Shown: positions 50,517-62,480 of the stretch, one piece after another
How the letters are laid out: each line of letters starts with the position of its first letter
Position numbering within the stretch: the first letter of the stretch is position 1
Assembly: GCF_014898055.3 (NCBI RefSeq)
Contig: NW_023601212.1
Location: 36,444,329-36,508,328 of the forward strand
Length of the DNA: 64,000 bases
Direction of reading: 5' to 3'
Source: Talpa occidentalis
Taxonomy: Eukaryota > Chordata > Mammalia > Eulipotyphla > Talpidae
Program-made: the position numbers and the translations under genes
The notes under the pieces: model-generated
What the model was told of the DNA's origin: nothing
Seen by the model: the letters and a program-made list of their open reading frames with translations, nothing else
The model's database searches: none

Positions 50517-50791
50517 GGGCCTTGCTGGTGGCACAGGGCTTAAGTCTCAGTGTTATCAAACTATCACCAACCACTGCAGCAGGAGTTCAAACCCAGACTG
50601 GCCAGGAAGCTAACCCACATGGTGCAGCAGACCTCTCCTGTCTCGTCTGGCTCACTGCTCCCCCTAGCAGTGTATTTCCGTGATCTGCCTATTCTGCTCC
50701 CCACTCTCTGGTGACTCCTTTCACACACACACACACACACCCTTCTAGTTTATATACCCGATTTCTTGTATGCACAAATAAATAAATCTTT
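50517..50791 (+). repeat. tRNA-derived SINE, 'TTAAGTCTC' subfamily
   Basis: It contains GGGCTTAAGTCTCAGTGTTA and an internal (AC)n at 50723-50741. A perfect 20-bp duplication is at 50497-50516 and 50792-50811, core AATAGCATCACAGA. It lies just past the predicted 3' end of PDGFD. Confidence 0.95.
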
Positions 50792-52085
50792 AAAATAAAT
50801 AGCATCACAGACCCATTTCCCTTAGGTCTACCTTCACCCCTTTTCCCATCTAGATAAACAGCCCAACTAGTAGATCAGAAAGACCAGGCGAGGGGCTGCA
50901 CTCCTCCAGAATTGGCTTCTAACTTGTGATGGTGAAAGAAAGCATGAGGACAGAGACAGCATTAGAACTACAAGAACTGTTGCTTTGGGTTGTGGCTTGG
51001 TCTTTGTCATCATCCTATTGATGACAGCTGCTTAGTGTTGGGTGAAACTCTGCTACTTTGTTTAGTGGTTTTAGACTGTTTGGAAAAAAGGAGTAGAAAT
51101 GTGTATTCTGTGGTAAGGATCAATTTTACTACTGGAAGTACTAGCTGATGTATGAGTCAGAGTGGAAGGAGACACAGGGAAAAGATCAAATAGTGTTGTG
51201 TGTAGTAATTCAGATAACTTGGCTTTCTATGTAAAAAATCATTCTGACCATGTATATAAACAGCATTTTAATATATACATTAAAATTTTTATTTCCTGAA
51301 TTGTGTGTGTATCTGGTTTCACTCTAAGGAACTCTACAGATGTCCAAATTGTACATATCTTTCTGGAGTCCTCTAATAGAACATTAAATTAAAAATCACA
51401 TATTAGTATTCACACCTGGAATGCTCAGAAAGTACAATTTTATTTATTGACATTTCTGATCAAATATGCCAGAAGAGAGACTATTTATAAATTTGCATGC
51501 TTTATTCACATTCATTCAAATTTTGTTGTTTGTAAAGATCAAATTAAAGACTACACACGTCATTAAAACTTAATGTTGATACCCAGGAACATCTCCCAAA
51601 TACAATAGCTAGATAACAACAATGAAATATACAGATTCAATATAATCCCTATCAAATTTTCAATGACATTCTTCAAAAAAGTAGAGCAAACATTACTGAA
51701 ATTTATTAGGCCCACCAAAGACCCCAAGCATCCAATGCAATTCTGATAAAAAAGAAAATAGAGGTATTACAGTCCCAGATTTGAAACTATACTATAAAAC
51801 TATAGTAATCAAAACTCTATGGTATTAGAATAAAAATAGTCACCCAAATGATTGGAATAGGATTGAGAGCCTATAAATAAACTCATAGTAAATCTATGAC
51901 AAAGGAGCCAAGAGTTTACACCGGAGAAAGGAAAGTAACTTCAAAAAATGGTATTGGGAAAATTGGACAGCCACATATAAAAAGAAGGAAACTAGCCATT
52001 AGCTCACACTGTATATAAAAATTTAATTCATAATAAAAATAGATAAAAGATTTGGATATAAGACCTGAAACCATAAAATACAAAA

Positions 52086-52093
<8 letters not shown>

Positions 52094-52116
<23 letters not shown>

Positions 52117-52120
52117 TATA
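52094..52120. repeat. (AT)n microsatellite
   Basis: About 13 AT units after an A run, within L1 sequence. Confidence 0.93.
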
Positions 52121-52655
52121 GGCAAAACACTCCATAGATAGGTTCAGTGATCTCTTTGAGGAAAGGACTCCAACAGCAAGATATATAAAAGAAAAAAGAA
52201 AACAAATGGGGTTGTCTCAAACTAAAAAGCTTCTGTAAGAGAAATAAACTAACAGTAAAATAAGAAACCACCTTATAAGGAGAAAATATTTGCATACCAT
52301 AGATGTGATAAAGGGCTAATATCCAAAATAGGCCAAAAACTCATATGGCTCAACAGTAAGAAAACAAAATGGACAATCAAGAAATGGGCAGAGGATCTGA
52401 ACAGACACTTCTCCAAAGAAGACATACAGATGGCCAACAGACACATGAAAAAAAAAAAAAAATGTCATATCACTTATGTTCAGGAAAAAACAAATCAAAA
52501 CCACAATAAGATCTACTTCATACCTCTAAGAATGGCTCTTAACAAAAATACCAGAAACAACAATAATGGAGAGAATATGGAGGAAAAAGGGCTCTGTACT
52601 ATTATTGGGGAATGTAGACTGGTTCAGTCACTACGGAAAACACTACAGAGGTTTC

Positions 52656-52929
52656 CATTTTTTTTAAGCATTTTTTTTATTATTATTTTATTTATACAAG
52701 CACTGGGTGCAGTCAGAAGCACTGGTGGGTGAGCGATTTCACCAGAGCCAGAGCGGGGAACACAACAGGCAGACTGACGAAATATACTGCTGAGGGGAGC
52801 AGCGGGTGGCAGGAGAGGTCTGTCGCCATGTGGGCCCCTCGCCCAGCGGCAGGGGAAGGAACCTGCGCTGCGGAGGCTGCCGGCAGCTTCACAACCCAGC
52901 GCTCAAGCACTGTGCCACCAGGGGAGGCC
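52656..52929 (-). repeat. tRNA-derived SINE inside an L1
   Basis: Reverse copy ending CCACCAGGGGAGGCCC, with duplication CTACAGAGGTTTC at 52643-52655 and 52930-52942 in L1 sequence. Confidence 0.94.
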
Positions 52930-52970
52930 CTACAGAGGTTTCTTAACGCAATAAAAATAGGTCTGGGCCT

Positions 52971-53225
52971 CCCTGGTGGCACAAGCGGTTGAGCGCAGTG
53001 CTGTGAAGCTGTCTGCAGCCTCTGCAGTGCAGGTTGGATCTCAACCAGCAGGGAAGAAACTCAACCAGCAGGGATCTCAACCAGCAGGGGCATGGCAGAG
53101 CTCTCCTGTCAGGCCCACTGCTCCCCTCCTCAGTGTATTTCAGCCAGTCTGCCTGTTCTTTTCCTACTCTCTCTGGTGAGTCCTCTCACCCTCCCACACA
53201 TCTGTCCCGTACCCTGGTTCTTTTT
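52971..53225 (+). repeat. tRNA-derived SINE with internal tandem repeat
   Basis: Head TGGGCCTCCCTGGTGGCACA, of the GTACCCTGGTTCTT subfamily. At 53036-53090 the unit CTCAACCAGCAGGGA occurs three times. The tail is broken by the reverse SINE that follows. Confidence 0.9.
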
Positions 53226-53495
53226 TTTTTTCCCTAATGATTTATTTATGTATTTATACAAGCACTGGGTACAGTCAGAAGCGCGGGAGGGTGAGAGAAT
53301 TCACCAGAGCCAGAGCGGAAAGCAGAACAGGTAGACCGACGAAATACGCTGCTGAGGGGAGCAGCGGGCGGCAGGAGAGGCCTGAGCTCCATGTGGGACC
53401 CTCCCCCGGTAGCCAGGGATCAAACCGGCACTTCAGAGGCTGCGGGCAGCAGCTTCACAGCCCAGCGCTCAACCGCTGAGCCACCAGGGAGGCGC
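53226..53495 (-). repeat. tRNA-derived SINE inserted in a SINE tail
   Basis: Reverse copy whose right end reads CCAGGGAGGCGC. It splits the tail of the preceding + strand SINE: ACCCTGGTTCTT lies before it and ACCCTGGGTCTTGTATAAAT after it. Confidence 0.9.
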
Positions 53496-53541
53496 TGCAC
53501 CCTGGGTCTTGTATAAATATTTCTTCTTTTCTTAATAACAA

Positions 53542-53805
53542 GGGCCTCCCCCGGTGGCACAGGCAGTTGAGTGCTGTCGGCAGCCTCCACAGCGCTGGTT
53601 GGATCCTGCCTGCCTGCCAGCGAGGGTCCCACATGGCGCACAGACTTTCCCTGCCTTGCCTGCTGCTCCCCTCAGCAGTGTATTTCGTTGGTCCGCCTGT
53701 TCTGTTCCCTGCTCTGTCTCTGTTGAATCTTCTCACCCTCCCGCACATCTGGCCTGTACCACGGTTCTTATATAAAATAAATAAATCTTTAAAAAATAAA
53801 AAATA
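53542..53805 (+). repeat. tRNA-derived SINE inside an L1
   Basis: Head GGGCCTCCCCCGGTGGCACA, ending GTACCACGGTTCTTATATAA plus an A-rich tail. It carries a short deletion just before GTCGGCAGCCTCC. Confidence 0.9.
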
Positions 53806-53866
53806 ATAATAAAAATAGATCTACCATACAAACCACAAATTCCACTCCTAGGAATGATAAGATATG

Positions 53867-53909
<43 letters not shown>

Positions 53910-53943
53910 CATGTATGTATGTATATATATATATATACACACA
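53867..53943. repeat. Compound (GT)n(AT)n microsatellite
   Basis: GT units followed by AT and GTATGTATATAT units and a terminal AC stretch, within L1 sequence. Confidence 0.92.
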
Positions 53944-53981
53944 ATGAAACACTGCTTAATTATAAAAGGAAATGAAATCTT

Positions 53982-54319
53982 TTTTTTTTTTTTTTAGTTT
54001 TTTTTTTTTTTTATAGAGGCATGGTTTTATTTATTTATTTATTTATTATATTTGTTTGTTTGTTTTGTTTATACATGCACTGGGTACAGTCGGAAGCGCA
54101 GGAGGGTGAGAGAATTCACCAGAGCCAGAGTGGGGAGCAGAGTAGGCAGAAGGACCGAAGTACACTGCTGAGGGGAGCAGCGGGCGGCAGGAGAGGTCTG
54201 CGCGCCATGTGGGACCCTCCTCCTGTGGCCGGGGAGCAGCCGGGGATCGAACTGGTGCCGCAGAGGCCGCAGGCAGCTTCGCAACCCAGCGCTCAACCGC
54301 TGCGCCACCGGGTAGGCCC
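53982..54319 (-). repeat. tRNA-derived SINE with private 3' tail
   Basis: Reverse copy with duplication GGAAATGAAATCTT at 53968-53981 and 54320-54333. Its tail, read on the minus strand, has ACCATGCCTCTATAAAA after the AATA repeats, as in the copy at 46300, so the two share a source lineage. Confidence 0.95.
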
Positions 54320-54602
54320 GGAAATGAAATCTTGCCATTTGTGACAGTATGAATAAGACTGGATGGGATTATACTTAGTGAAATAAGTCAGTAGAAGACA
54401 AATTCCAGATGATTTTATTCATATGTAGAATATAAAGAAACAAAGGAAGAGATGAGACTAAATCAAAATAAATACTAGAAATTTTACTGCAGAACTGAGG
54501 CTACTAGGTAGCAGATGGAAGAAAAAGGGAGAAAGTCTCTCATGATGGAGGGCTATGGGTGCTTTGAGGGTGATTACCTCAATTGAAAAAAGAACAGTGG
54601 AG

Positions 54603-54884
54603 GGCATCCTTGGTGATGCAAGGGGTTAAGAGACAACCTATGAAGCTATCTGCAGCCTCTGCAGCATGAATTCAATCCCCAGGCTGGCCAGGGAGCTACC
54701 CACATGGTGCAGCAGACCTCTGCTGACTCATCTGCTGTTCCCCTCAGCAGTGTACCTCAGTCAATCTGCCTATTCTGTTCCCCACTCTGTCTCTGGTGGA
54801 TCTTCTCAGCACACCCCCCCCGTACCTCTGACCTGTACCCCAGCTCTTGTATGCATAAATAAATAAATCTTTAAAAAGAAAAAA
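54603..54884 (+). repeat. tRNA-derived SINE, GGGGTTAAG subfamily
   Basis: Head GGGCATCCTTGGTGATGCAA, ending CTCTTGTATGCATAAATAAA. Flanked by AAAGAACAGTGGA and AAAGAGCAGTGGA. Confidence 0.9.
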
Positions 54885-55208
54885 GAGCAGTGGAAAAAAG
54901 AGCAACCTATTAAGGCCTTATGATTGCAGTTTATGTTATAGTTTTGCAAGTTAATTTGTACCTTTTTAAAATAAATTTCATATCTATAGAGAACTCTAAA
55001 ATTTCTTTAGATCACAGTAGAAAATAGGAGAGCTGAGTCCTTAACAGAGATTAATGTACTCAGTGCGGCAAGTAATGGGCCAAGATATCTTCATTTACTG
55101 AGAAACCATTTGACTTTCTAATTATTTTAAACTGTAACATATTGGTTGCCAGGTTCATTAGCCAGGGACCAAAAGTCAAAATCACTCTTGGATTCAATTT
55201 ATATTTTA

Positions 55209-55825
55209 TTTTATTTTGTTTTACTTTTTAATTTTTTTTAATATTTTATTTTATATAATTCTTACATCATTTTTCATCTTTGCACAATGTATACATTTTC
55301 ATTATGGTTATATTCCCCATACAATTGCACCCCTTCCCTTATTTTGACTCTAATCCTTCCTCTCCCCGCCCCTCTCTCCCCCCACCCCCATAGTGTGTCT
55401 CTGGTTTATACTTGCTTATTGATTTTGATTTTTACTTTGTATTGATTAGTCTTTTTCCTGGTCTCTTATTTAAGATTTCTAAATTCCTGCTATGAGTGAG
55501 ACCATTCGGGTCCAACCACTATGGAGAGCTGTGTGGAGATTTCTTGACCTACTAAACATAGACTTTCCATATGATCCAGCAATTCCACTCCTAGGTATTT
55601 ACCCAAATGATGCAGAAACATTAATTCTAAAGGGCACCTGTATGCCTATGTTCATATCAGAACTATTTACAATAGCTAAGCTATGGAAATAACCCAAATG
55701 CCCAAAAATAGAGGACTGGATCAAGAAGATGTGGTACATACACAATGGAATACTACTCAGCAATCAAAAAAAAAATAAACACATGCAGTTTGCAGCAACA
55801 TGGATGGAGCTAGAAGGGATCATGC
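55209..55825 (-). mobile_element. L1 insertion with 5' inversion (twin priming)
   Basis: 55209-55508 is a reverse L1 3' UTR (TTCCCCATACAATTGCACCC, CATAGTGTGTCTCTGGTTTA). 55509-55825 is + strand ORF2 (CCAACCACTATGGAGAGCTG; protein [19 protein letters not shown]). The 15-bp duplication TCAATTTATATTTTA at 55194-55208 and 55826-55840 bounds the whole, so it was one event. Confidence 0.92.
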
Positions 55826-58097
55826 TCAATTTATATTTTAAGTGATGCCTCTAATTTAAATTATCTTTTAAGAACTAAAGTCTTTTGGTCATATTCTCTA
55901 ACCTTTATCTTTGTTTGAGTCCTTAATACAAATTCATTCTCTTCTAGTATACTTTAGACTCTCCTTTTTCCTCATCTTCCCACCAGCATTCAATCAGAAA
56001 GAATCAGAATCATGTCTGCCTTGTGGGAAGTTCAGGATGTGGGAGTTCTCTGAGGACATCAGAAACCAAAAATCTAAGGGATGCTATTTGCATGGACTAA
56101 GATTCCAGGAAGGGTTAACAAGAGGATTCGATGGACTTAATGACTGGCTGAGGAGGGGATTGCAGACTTGGGAGTGTACTAGAGGAAGGAATCATGTAAG
56201 CTGGAATTTCAAGAGTTTTCTCCTGGGGAAACTAGGGAGGCAGGAAGGAGAGGCCAGTTTAAGAGAGCCAGGACTGGTAATGTTGTCCTGGAGTCATCTT
56301 TACAGTGGCCAAGCTGAAACCACAAGAAGATAGAAGATAGAAACTAAAGAACATCCATAACCACAGATAAGAGGAGAGAAGAGGAATTTGCAAAGCACAA
56401 AAACAAGAATTCCAAAAACTTGGTAAATACAGAGGAAAAGTTAAGTGCCCAGGAGTGTTCTAGACATAACAAATTTAGAGAACAAGAAAGCAATTGTTTT
56501 TCCTGTTCTTATCAAACTAGAGGAGGCACAATAGATATTAAGTAAATAATCCATCACATTTATGAAAAGTAAGGCTTAATATGGGATGCCATTCCAAAAT
56601 GGAATTTAGATCGAAGTTGGGAGGGATTCCTTAAGATGGTGGCATTGGAGCAAGAATAGAAAGTTAAATAAGTATCAGCCAGAGAAAAAGTAGGAGAATG
56701 TAGTGCATTAAGATGGTGGTGTTAAAATGAAAGAAAAAAAAAAATTGTGACTAGATTAGAAAAAATGTTGATTGGTTGACCAGAGCTGGTGATGAACTGA
56801 GTGTTGAGAGGAGAAAAAGGAAGATGTAAAGGAATTTTCCAAGGCTGCTAACATAACAAAGTGGGCACACAGAGATGCCATTTATTGAGGTGGGAGACAT
56901 GGAAAGAGGAGATTTGGGTAGACCAAGAACTCGATGTGAGAAATTAATGCCGGTGGCCTTCGACATATTTAGTTGGAGAAATTAAATAGAAAGTTAGGCC
57001 TGTGGGTCTGGCGCTGACAAGAGAGATCTGGGAATGAGATGCCAATTTGAAGTCATTAACATATAGCTGTTCAAAGCCACAGGAATGCTTGAGTTAATTA
57101 GGGAAGGGTGAAGATTGAGGAGGGACAAGGAAAACGGGGCTGTTGCAAAAGTACAAAAATATCCTGAGTGCCAAGGAAGAAATTGTTCCAAGGGGAATGG
57201 GCCAGTTTTACCAAGTGTTCACAGAAGATGTGGAGATATCTATAGACTTAACTGCCCAGAAACACTCTGTAACCGGATCCCTGCAGTGTGGACTGCAGGA
57301 CAAAAACTGGCATTTTCTTTATCACTGCTTAAGCAGCAGAACTGTTAGAAAAACATGGTGGGTTTAGCACCCATGCCGAAAGCTGCTGCCTGTGGGCAGA
57401 CCTCCCTCAGGTTGCAGCTAGGATGAATGGTCCAGTCTGGACTATGTAGCAAGGGGAAACCCTAAAAGTAGACTTAAGGAAGTACAGGAGTGATCCCTGG
57501 TTATATCCCAGGACACCAATCCCCAGCCTAGACTCATCGCATGCTGCACCTGACCTTGGAAAGAAAAGAAAGAACCCTTAGTGACTTCCCTCCATAGAGA
57601 GAAGCTGAAGAGTTTTTGTGGTGATGGAAGTTGGGGCGGGAGCTGAATTTTCTTCTGGCCATGTCACTACAACTGCTTGGAAAGAGCACCAAAGGCCCCA
57701 GGCCTGTTGTCTCACTGTGCTGGTGGTGGTGGTGTGGGCCAGGGCTTCACAAAGAGCTATTTATCTGATCATTCATCACCTGACCATTCAGCTGATTATT
57801 CAGCTGTCTTCACTGCTGTCTGTCCCGGTGTCCACTGCTGTTCATCAGAACTTCATGCTGCGGCATGGGATGCTGAGGCAACATTTCAGCGGCCCTGCCT
57901 GTGAGCACCTCCAGTTGCCCCCATGAATTGTATCCTGCTGCTTGCCAGCTGCCACTCACGCTGGCCTGAATTGTCAGGATGGCCCATCTTGGATGAAAGG
58001 TCTGTCGTTTGGGAATTATGAACACTGTGGACACTATCTAGGGTGAGATAGCTGGTCACTTGTGGCCTTAGTAACTCTTTGTTTGCCCTGTTTGTTA

Positions 58098-58103
58098 AAT
58101 AAA
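58098..58103 (+). terminator. Isolated AATAAA in possible LTR or transcript 3' end
   Basis: GTTAAATAAAGCCCATGATT, followed within 30-60 bp by GT-rich GAGTGGTCATGAATTGTGTG. The sequence upstream (57390-58090) is non-coding and less AT-rich than its surroundings. It could be an old LTR with its poly(A) site or the end of a non-coding transcript. Neither is proven. Confidence 0.25.
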
Positions 58104-58442
58104 GCCCATGATTATTGTTCTCTAAATCTGAGTGGTCATGAATTGTGTGCATTGGTGAAGAAGACACAGTGACCTGTCCTCTTTTAGTCACTCTCCTTAG
58201 GTGACCACAGTGCCCCTAGAGTCCTGCTTCAGCTTTGTAATGCTGTTGTCTGCAGAACTTTCTGAGCTAGATGTGTTTATTGAACACTTGAAATATAGCT
58301 GGTATGGCGGAATTCTTTTTCAATTTTTTTTTTAAATTTGACTTAATTAATTTACATTTGTAACTAGTGGCTCCTAGGTCATATAATGCAGCTCTACACT
58401 CCACACATCACGCATAAAGCTGCAGACCACAGTAACCATAGT

Positions 58443-58445
<3 letters not shown>

Positions 58446-58476
<31 letters not shown>
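58446..58476. repeat. (AC)n microsatellite
   Basis: About 15 uninterrupted AC units. Confidence 0.95.
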
Positions 58477-58477
<1 letters not shown>

Positions 58478-59504
58478 GCATCAGATGGATTATCCAGATT
58501 AGCAGGCCCGGATTTACCCTGGGACCTAAGTCTTTCTTGCAATGTGTGGAACTGAGAACTGGTACAGAGTCTTGCTCTGGTTACCTGGATGGTAGGATAT
58601 GAACCCATGCTATTGGCAGCTATGCTCCATCCTCATACACCATAATGTCCAGAGAAAGCGGAAATGCAAGGAGAGAGAGGGAAGAAGGACACCAACACAA
58701 AGAAAGCAGCTGACTCCTGGCACTGCCCCTTATTTCCACTCGTCCTAATGCTGACCAAATCCCTCTCAGGTTCTCTGAGAAAGTCAAAAAGAAGAGGTAT
58801 GAGCCAGATGATAACATTCTTGGAGGGAAACATTTGGGATGAAATGGAGGTTTTAAGTAAAACCTACTTTCTGGAGAAGTCAATTAGTGAAAGAGAGACA
58901 CCATTGATTCCTGTCAGTCACAGTAGCTATGTTCTGTAAAATCACAACAAACTGAATTAGTGAATACTGAATCAGCTCCTAAGGGATGTACGGGGTTAGG
59001 TTCCTGGGAGTCTCTGCTCACACCATTTTTATCAACCCATCAAGCTGAGGTTGAACAAGTAAACTTGTTTCCTGTGCATTCCTGATTAAGGCCATTTTAT
59101 TTAATATATATTATCAATTCATTAGTGTTGGACTCATGGCCAACTGCACTATAATTCATGCCAAAATGGAACTTCTGTAACACACTTGTTTTCACCATCA
59201 GGTGTATCATGGCCTTATCAAGATTAGGAGCACCACACCACGTGTTAGCACCACACTTGGGCACCCGAATATCCCTGAAATGGTAAAGGTGGTACTAAAT
59301 ATACCACCAGCCTGAGCATTGAGGGCCGACATTCCCTAGTTCAACCTTAGCTGGAAGCATGTGTGTTGGGCAATTGAAGAATCTCACCATTCTGCACATG
59401 TTTATGAGTGACCCCCCAAACACTGTGTGATTGATTTGGGAGTGACAGAAATGTTAGGGAGTCAACAAATTAGCAAATATAAAAGCTGCAAACAATGGGT
59501 ATTG

Positions 59505-59775
59505 ACTGTAATAATAGTGCTTATATATTGAGTGCCAGGAATTTTTCTTATAGTACTTCCAGAATGAACCTCTGATAGATGGGTTGTGTGAAATTGAAAA
59601 AAATTAATGAGTATAAAGTTTTTATTATAAGGCAGTGTTACTGTATTTATTGTGTTTCATAAAAATGAAAAAGTGAAGCACACAGAGTTCGAGTAACTTA
59701 ACCCAAGGTCAGCAAGTAGTAAATTCCAGATTGTTCCTCTGGAACCCATATCCTCAATCATATTATAACACCATC
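59505..59775 (-). repeat. MIR
   Basis: ATATATTGAGTGCCAGGAAT, GAGTAACTTAACCCAAGGTC and AGCAAGTAGTAAATTCCAGA are reverse MIR motifs. Confidence 0.6.
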
Positions 59776-59939
59776 TGTTGAAGTCACTGAACAAGAGGGA
59801 GAACTAAAGAATTTTTTTGTGGCATCTACAATCCCAAGCTTGGTCACCACAGAACATCCTGGACAAGCTTCAATTAACATAAGGTAGGCATAATCCTATG
59901 TACCAAAGCCAGTGACTGAGGTAACAGGCAACACAGAGT

Positions 59940-60370
59940 TCTACCTTTTGTGGAATTTACTCCAGAGTTAAAACAGAAAGTGAACGCATAATTTCATATA
60001 ATGGTAAGAGCTGTAAGAACAACAAAGCAAGGTAGACAGTGGTCTCTCTGAAAAGGTGATATTTATGCTAAGATCCAAAAAGTGAGGAAATAATAGGTGG
60101 AAATATCTGGAGGAAGAGCATTCTAAGCAAAAGGAATGGCAAATGTGAAGCCCTTAGAGCAGAAACACACTAACGATAGTGTGAGGAACAGCATGAGATT
60201 GTGGGTGGAATGAGTGAGAAACTCAATCTAAGATATAACAGGTGAGAGTAGACAGGGCTGATTCCTACAGGGTTGAAGGAGTCTTAGTAAGGGGTTCGGA
60301 TTCTGAGGGTACTAGGAAGTCCTTAGAGAGTTTAGAGCAGAAACATGAAATGACAGAACAAGTTGATAAA
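59940..60370 (-). repeat. L2-like remnant
   Basis: The motif series GGTGATATTTATGCTAAGAT, GAGGAAGAGCATTCTAAGCA and AATGGCAAATGTGAAGCCC matches reverse L2. Confidence 0.65.
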
Positions 60371-62054
60371 AGATACTCACCCTATAGATAATTGATTATC
60401 AAAAAATGAGAAAAGTTGCCAGTAAAATTGACTCAGGAGGAAGAGGGAGACTGAGTGAAAAAAGTTAGAAACACGTACTGTCGGGATATATTTGAACAGC
60501 AAAAATGTTTATGTCATGCGAGGGGAAGAGAAGAAAAGGTATTTCCAAAGCCCGAGGCCTGAACTCCTGGGTGAATGTTAGAATCCTTTACCTGAGTAAG
60601 AAACATGGTGATAGAAAGAGGATTGGAGGTGGAAGATTAAGTAGTTTTTCTCAAATTTTCGTAGACATCCCCAAATCCTAGAATTTTTACTTGTTTTTAT
60701 TCCTTCAAAAATGAAAAAAAAAGTTGATTTCTAGTTCTCCTAGGGAAGTGTGCCCTCAATATGTAGGAGCGAATCACCTTGGTTATTACCTGAAGCCCTC
60801 GTTTTGTTTTTAAAATATACTGACTTATTTCCAGTTCAACATTATCTGAGCACCTAATATAATCTTAGTTATCATACAAATAAAAAACTGAAGGTTGACA
60901 GATAAAACACCAAAAGGAAGGAAATTGAGTACAGCAGCAAGCTCTGATTAACAAATCAGCTATGTGAGAAATAAAGCCTTGCTTGCCCCTGAAGTCTACA
61001 GTGGAGAAAAACCCAGGCCAAATTGGCCATCAGATTAATTGGGGAAAAGAAAAAATATTTTGCTCAGCTATGTACCCAGAAATGGATTCAAAAACAAATC
61101 AAAAACAATTCTCTGAATTCCAAACCTCAAGCTCACCCCACTAGTTCCCTACAGGATCTAAAATCATTTCCTGTTTGACCCATAAGAGGAAACATATTTC
61201 TTCAGCAGATATTGTAATGAAATAGATGAGTTTTTACACCAGACTGGGATTAATAGGCCTCTATTTTTTTCACATAGAAATCAAAATAGACTCAAAACCA
61301 CAGAGCTGTGAATATTATAGGTCTAGATTTAATCTTAAAATAGAAGAAAGGAAGTGAGTCAGGGAATAATCATCCTCCCAGTAATGTATCTAGAATACAG
61401 CCATTGCTTTAAGAGGACACCTTTTTTCATTAATTTGTTCAACAATTATTTTTGAGAAACTGCCACATTTCAGGCATGGTATACAAGGTGTAGGTGTTTT
61501 CGGTGGATTACACCACATCCATGCCTGCCATTGGGCTGCTGATAGTCTGACTCAGGTAAGTGGTGCATCACTGGTTACCTGGAGCACTGCTCAGAACCAT
61601 AAGGACAGAGTCTCTCCACCTCCCTCAGAACCTTTGACTCTGTCTCCATCTCAGATCCTTTGACACTTTTGGATCCCTGTGTGACATGGGTCTGTGCTAT
61701 GCATCACAGACTGTCCAGCAGCATTCCTGGTCTCTAATTACTGGATGTCAATAGTACTCTTCCCCCATTAGTGACCATCAACACTGTCACCAAATATTGC
61801 CAAATGCCTCCCAGAAAAAAAAAAATCCCTTTGTAAGAATCCCTGATATTAGAACATAAAATTAGCACCAAGATCCTAGCTTTCCCTGGGTCTTCCATGT
61901 ATTCTGTAAAGGTGCCTTTGGCAAATAATCTTTCCTAGAGACAGGATTGGGCCATCCAGGCTGAATTAGGCTCAGAAGACAGCAGAATCCCCAAGTTAGC
62001 CTTTAAAATATGAAGGTAAAAACTGTTCCTGATGATAAAAATATCAACTTGCAG

Positions 62055-62480
62055 GACTTCAATTCATTTATTCAACAAATATGTTATCACAAGCCTATTC
62101 CTCTTATGCCAGGCACAATTACAGGTGCTGGGATAGTGAACAAAATAGACCAAAATCCCTGTCCTGTAGAGCTTATAGTGAAGGGAGTCAGAAAAATGAA
62201 TGAAAAATGGATCAAGTATGTGAGAAGAAAGTGTTAAGACTACTGATAAATAAAAGAAGAAAAGGTAATTCAGTAGTGGAGGGGAATTAAATTTTAGATA
62301 ATGTGTTCATTTAAAGTAGAGATTCAAAGCTCATAAGGGAGAAAATCATGAAAATATCTAATACAAGCATATTCCTGGTAGAATGAGCAGTATATGCAAA
62401 TGGCCTGAGGTAGCAACTTGCTTGGTGTGTGGCTGCAATCGTATAAACTAGGTTGAATGCTAACATGCATAGTTAGGAAG
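62055..62480 (-). repeat. L2-like remnant
   Basis: TTCATTTATTCAACAAATAT, TATGCCAGGCACAATTACAG, GTGAACAAAATAGACCAAAA and CAAATGGCCTGAGGTAGC follow the reverse L2 pattern. The 75-residue open frame at 62010-62237 is derived from it. Confidence 0.7.

Larger units (their letters stand above)
51590..54960 (+). mobile_element. Long L1 ORF2/3' UTR fragment riddled with SINEs
   Basis: ORF2-type sequence starts near GATAACAACAATGAAATATA and includes AGCTTCTGTAAGAGAAATAA, AGAAATGGGCAGAGGATCTG and ACTTCTCCAAAGAAGACATA. It continues to CTGCAGAACTGAGGCTACTA and the 3' UTR. Six SINEs interrupt it (52656, 52971, 53226, 53542, 53982, 54603). Stops and frameshifts show that it is inactive. Confidence 0.85.

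Noticed and set aside
62010..62237. 75-residue open frame with few low-complexity residues
   Set aside because: The sequence follows the L2 3' motif order, so it is repeat-derived.
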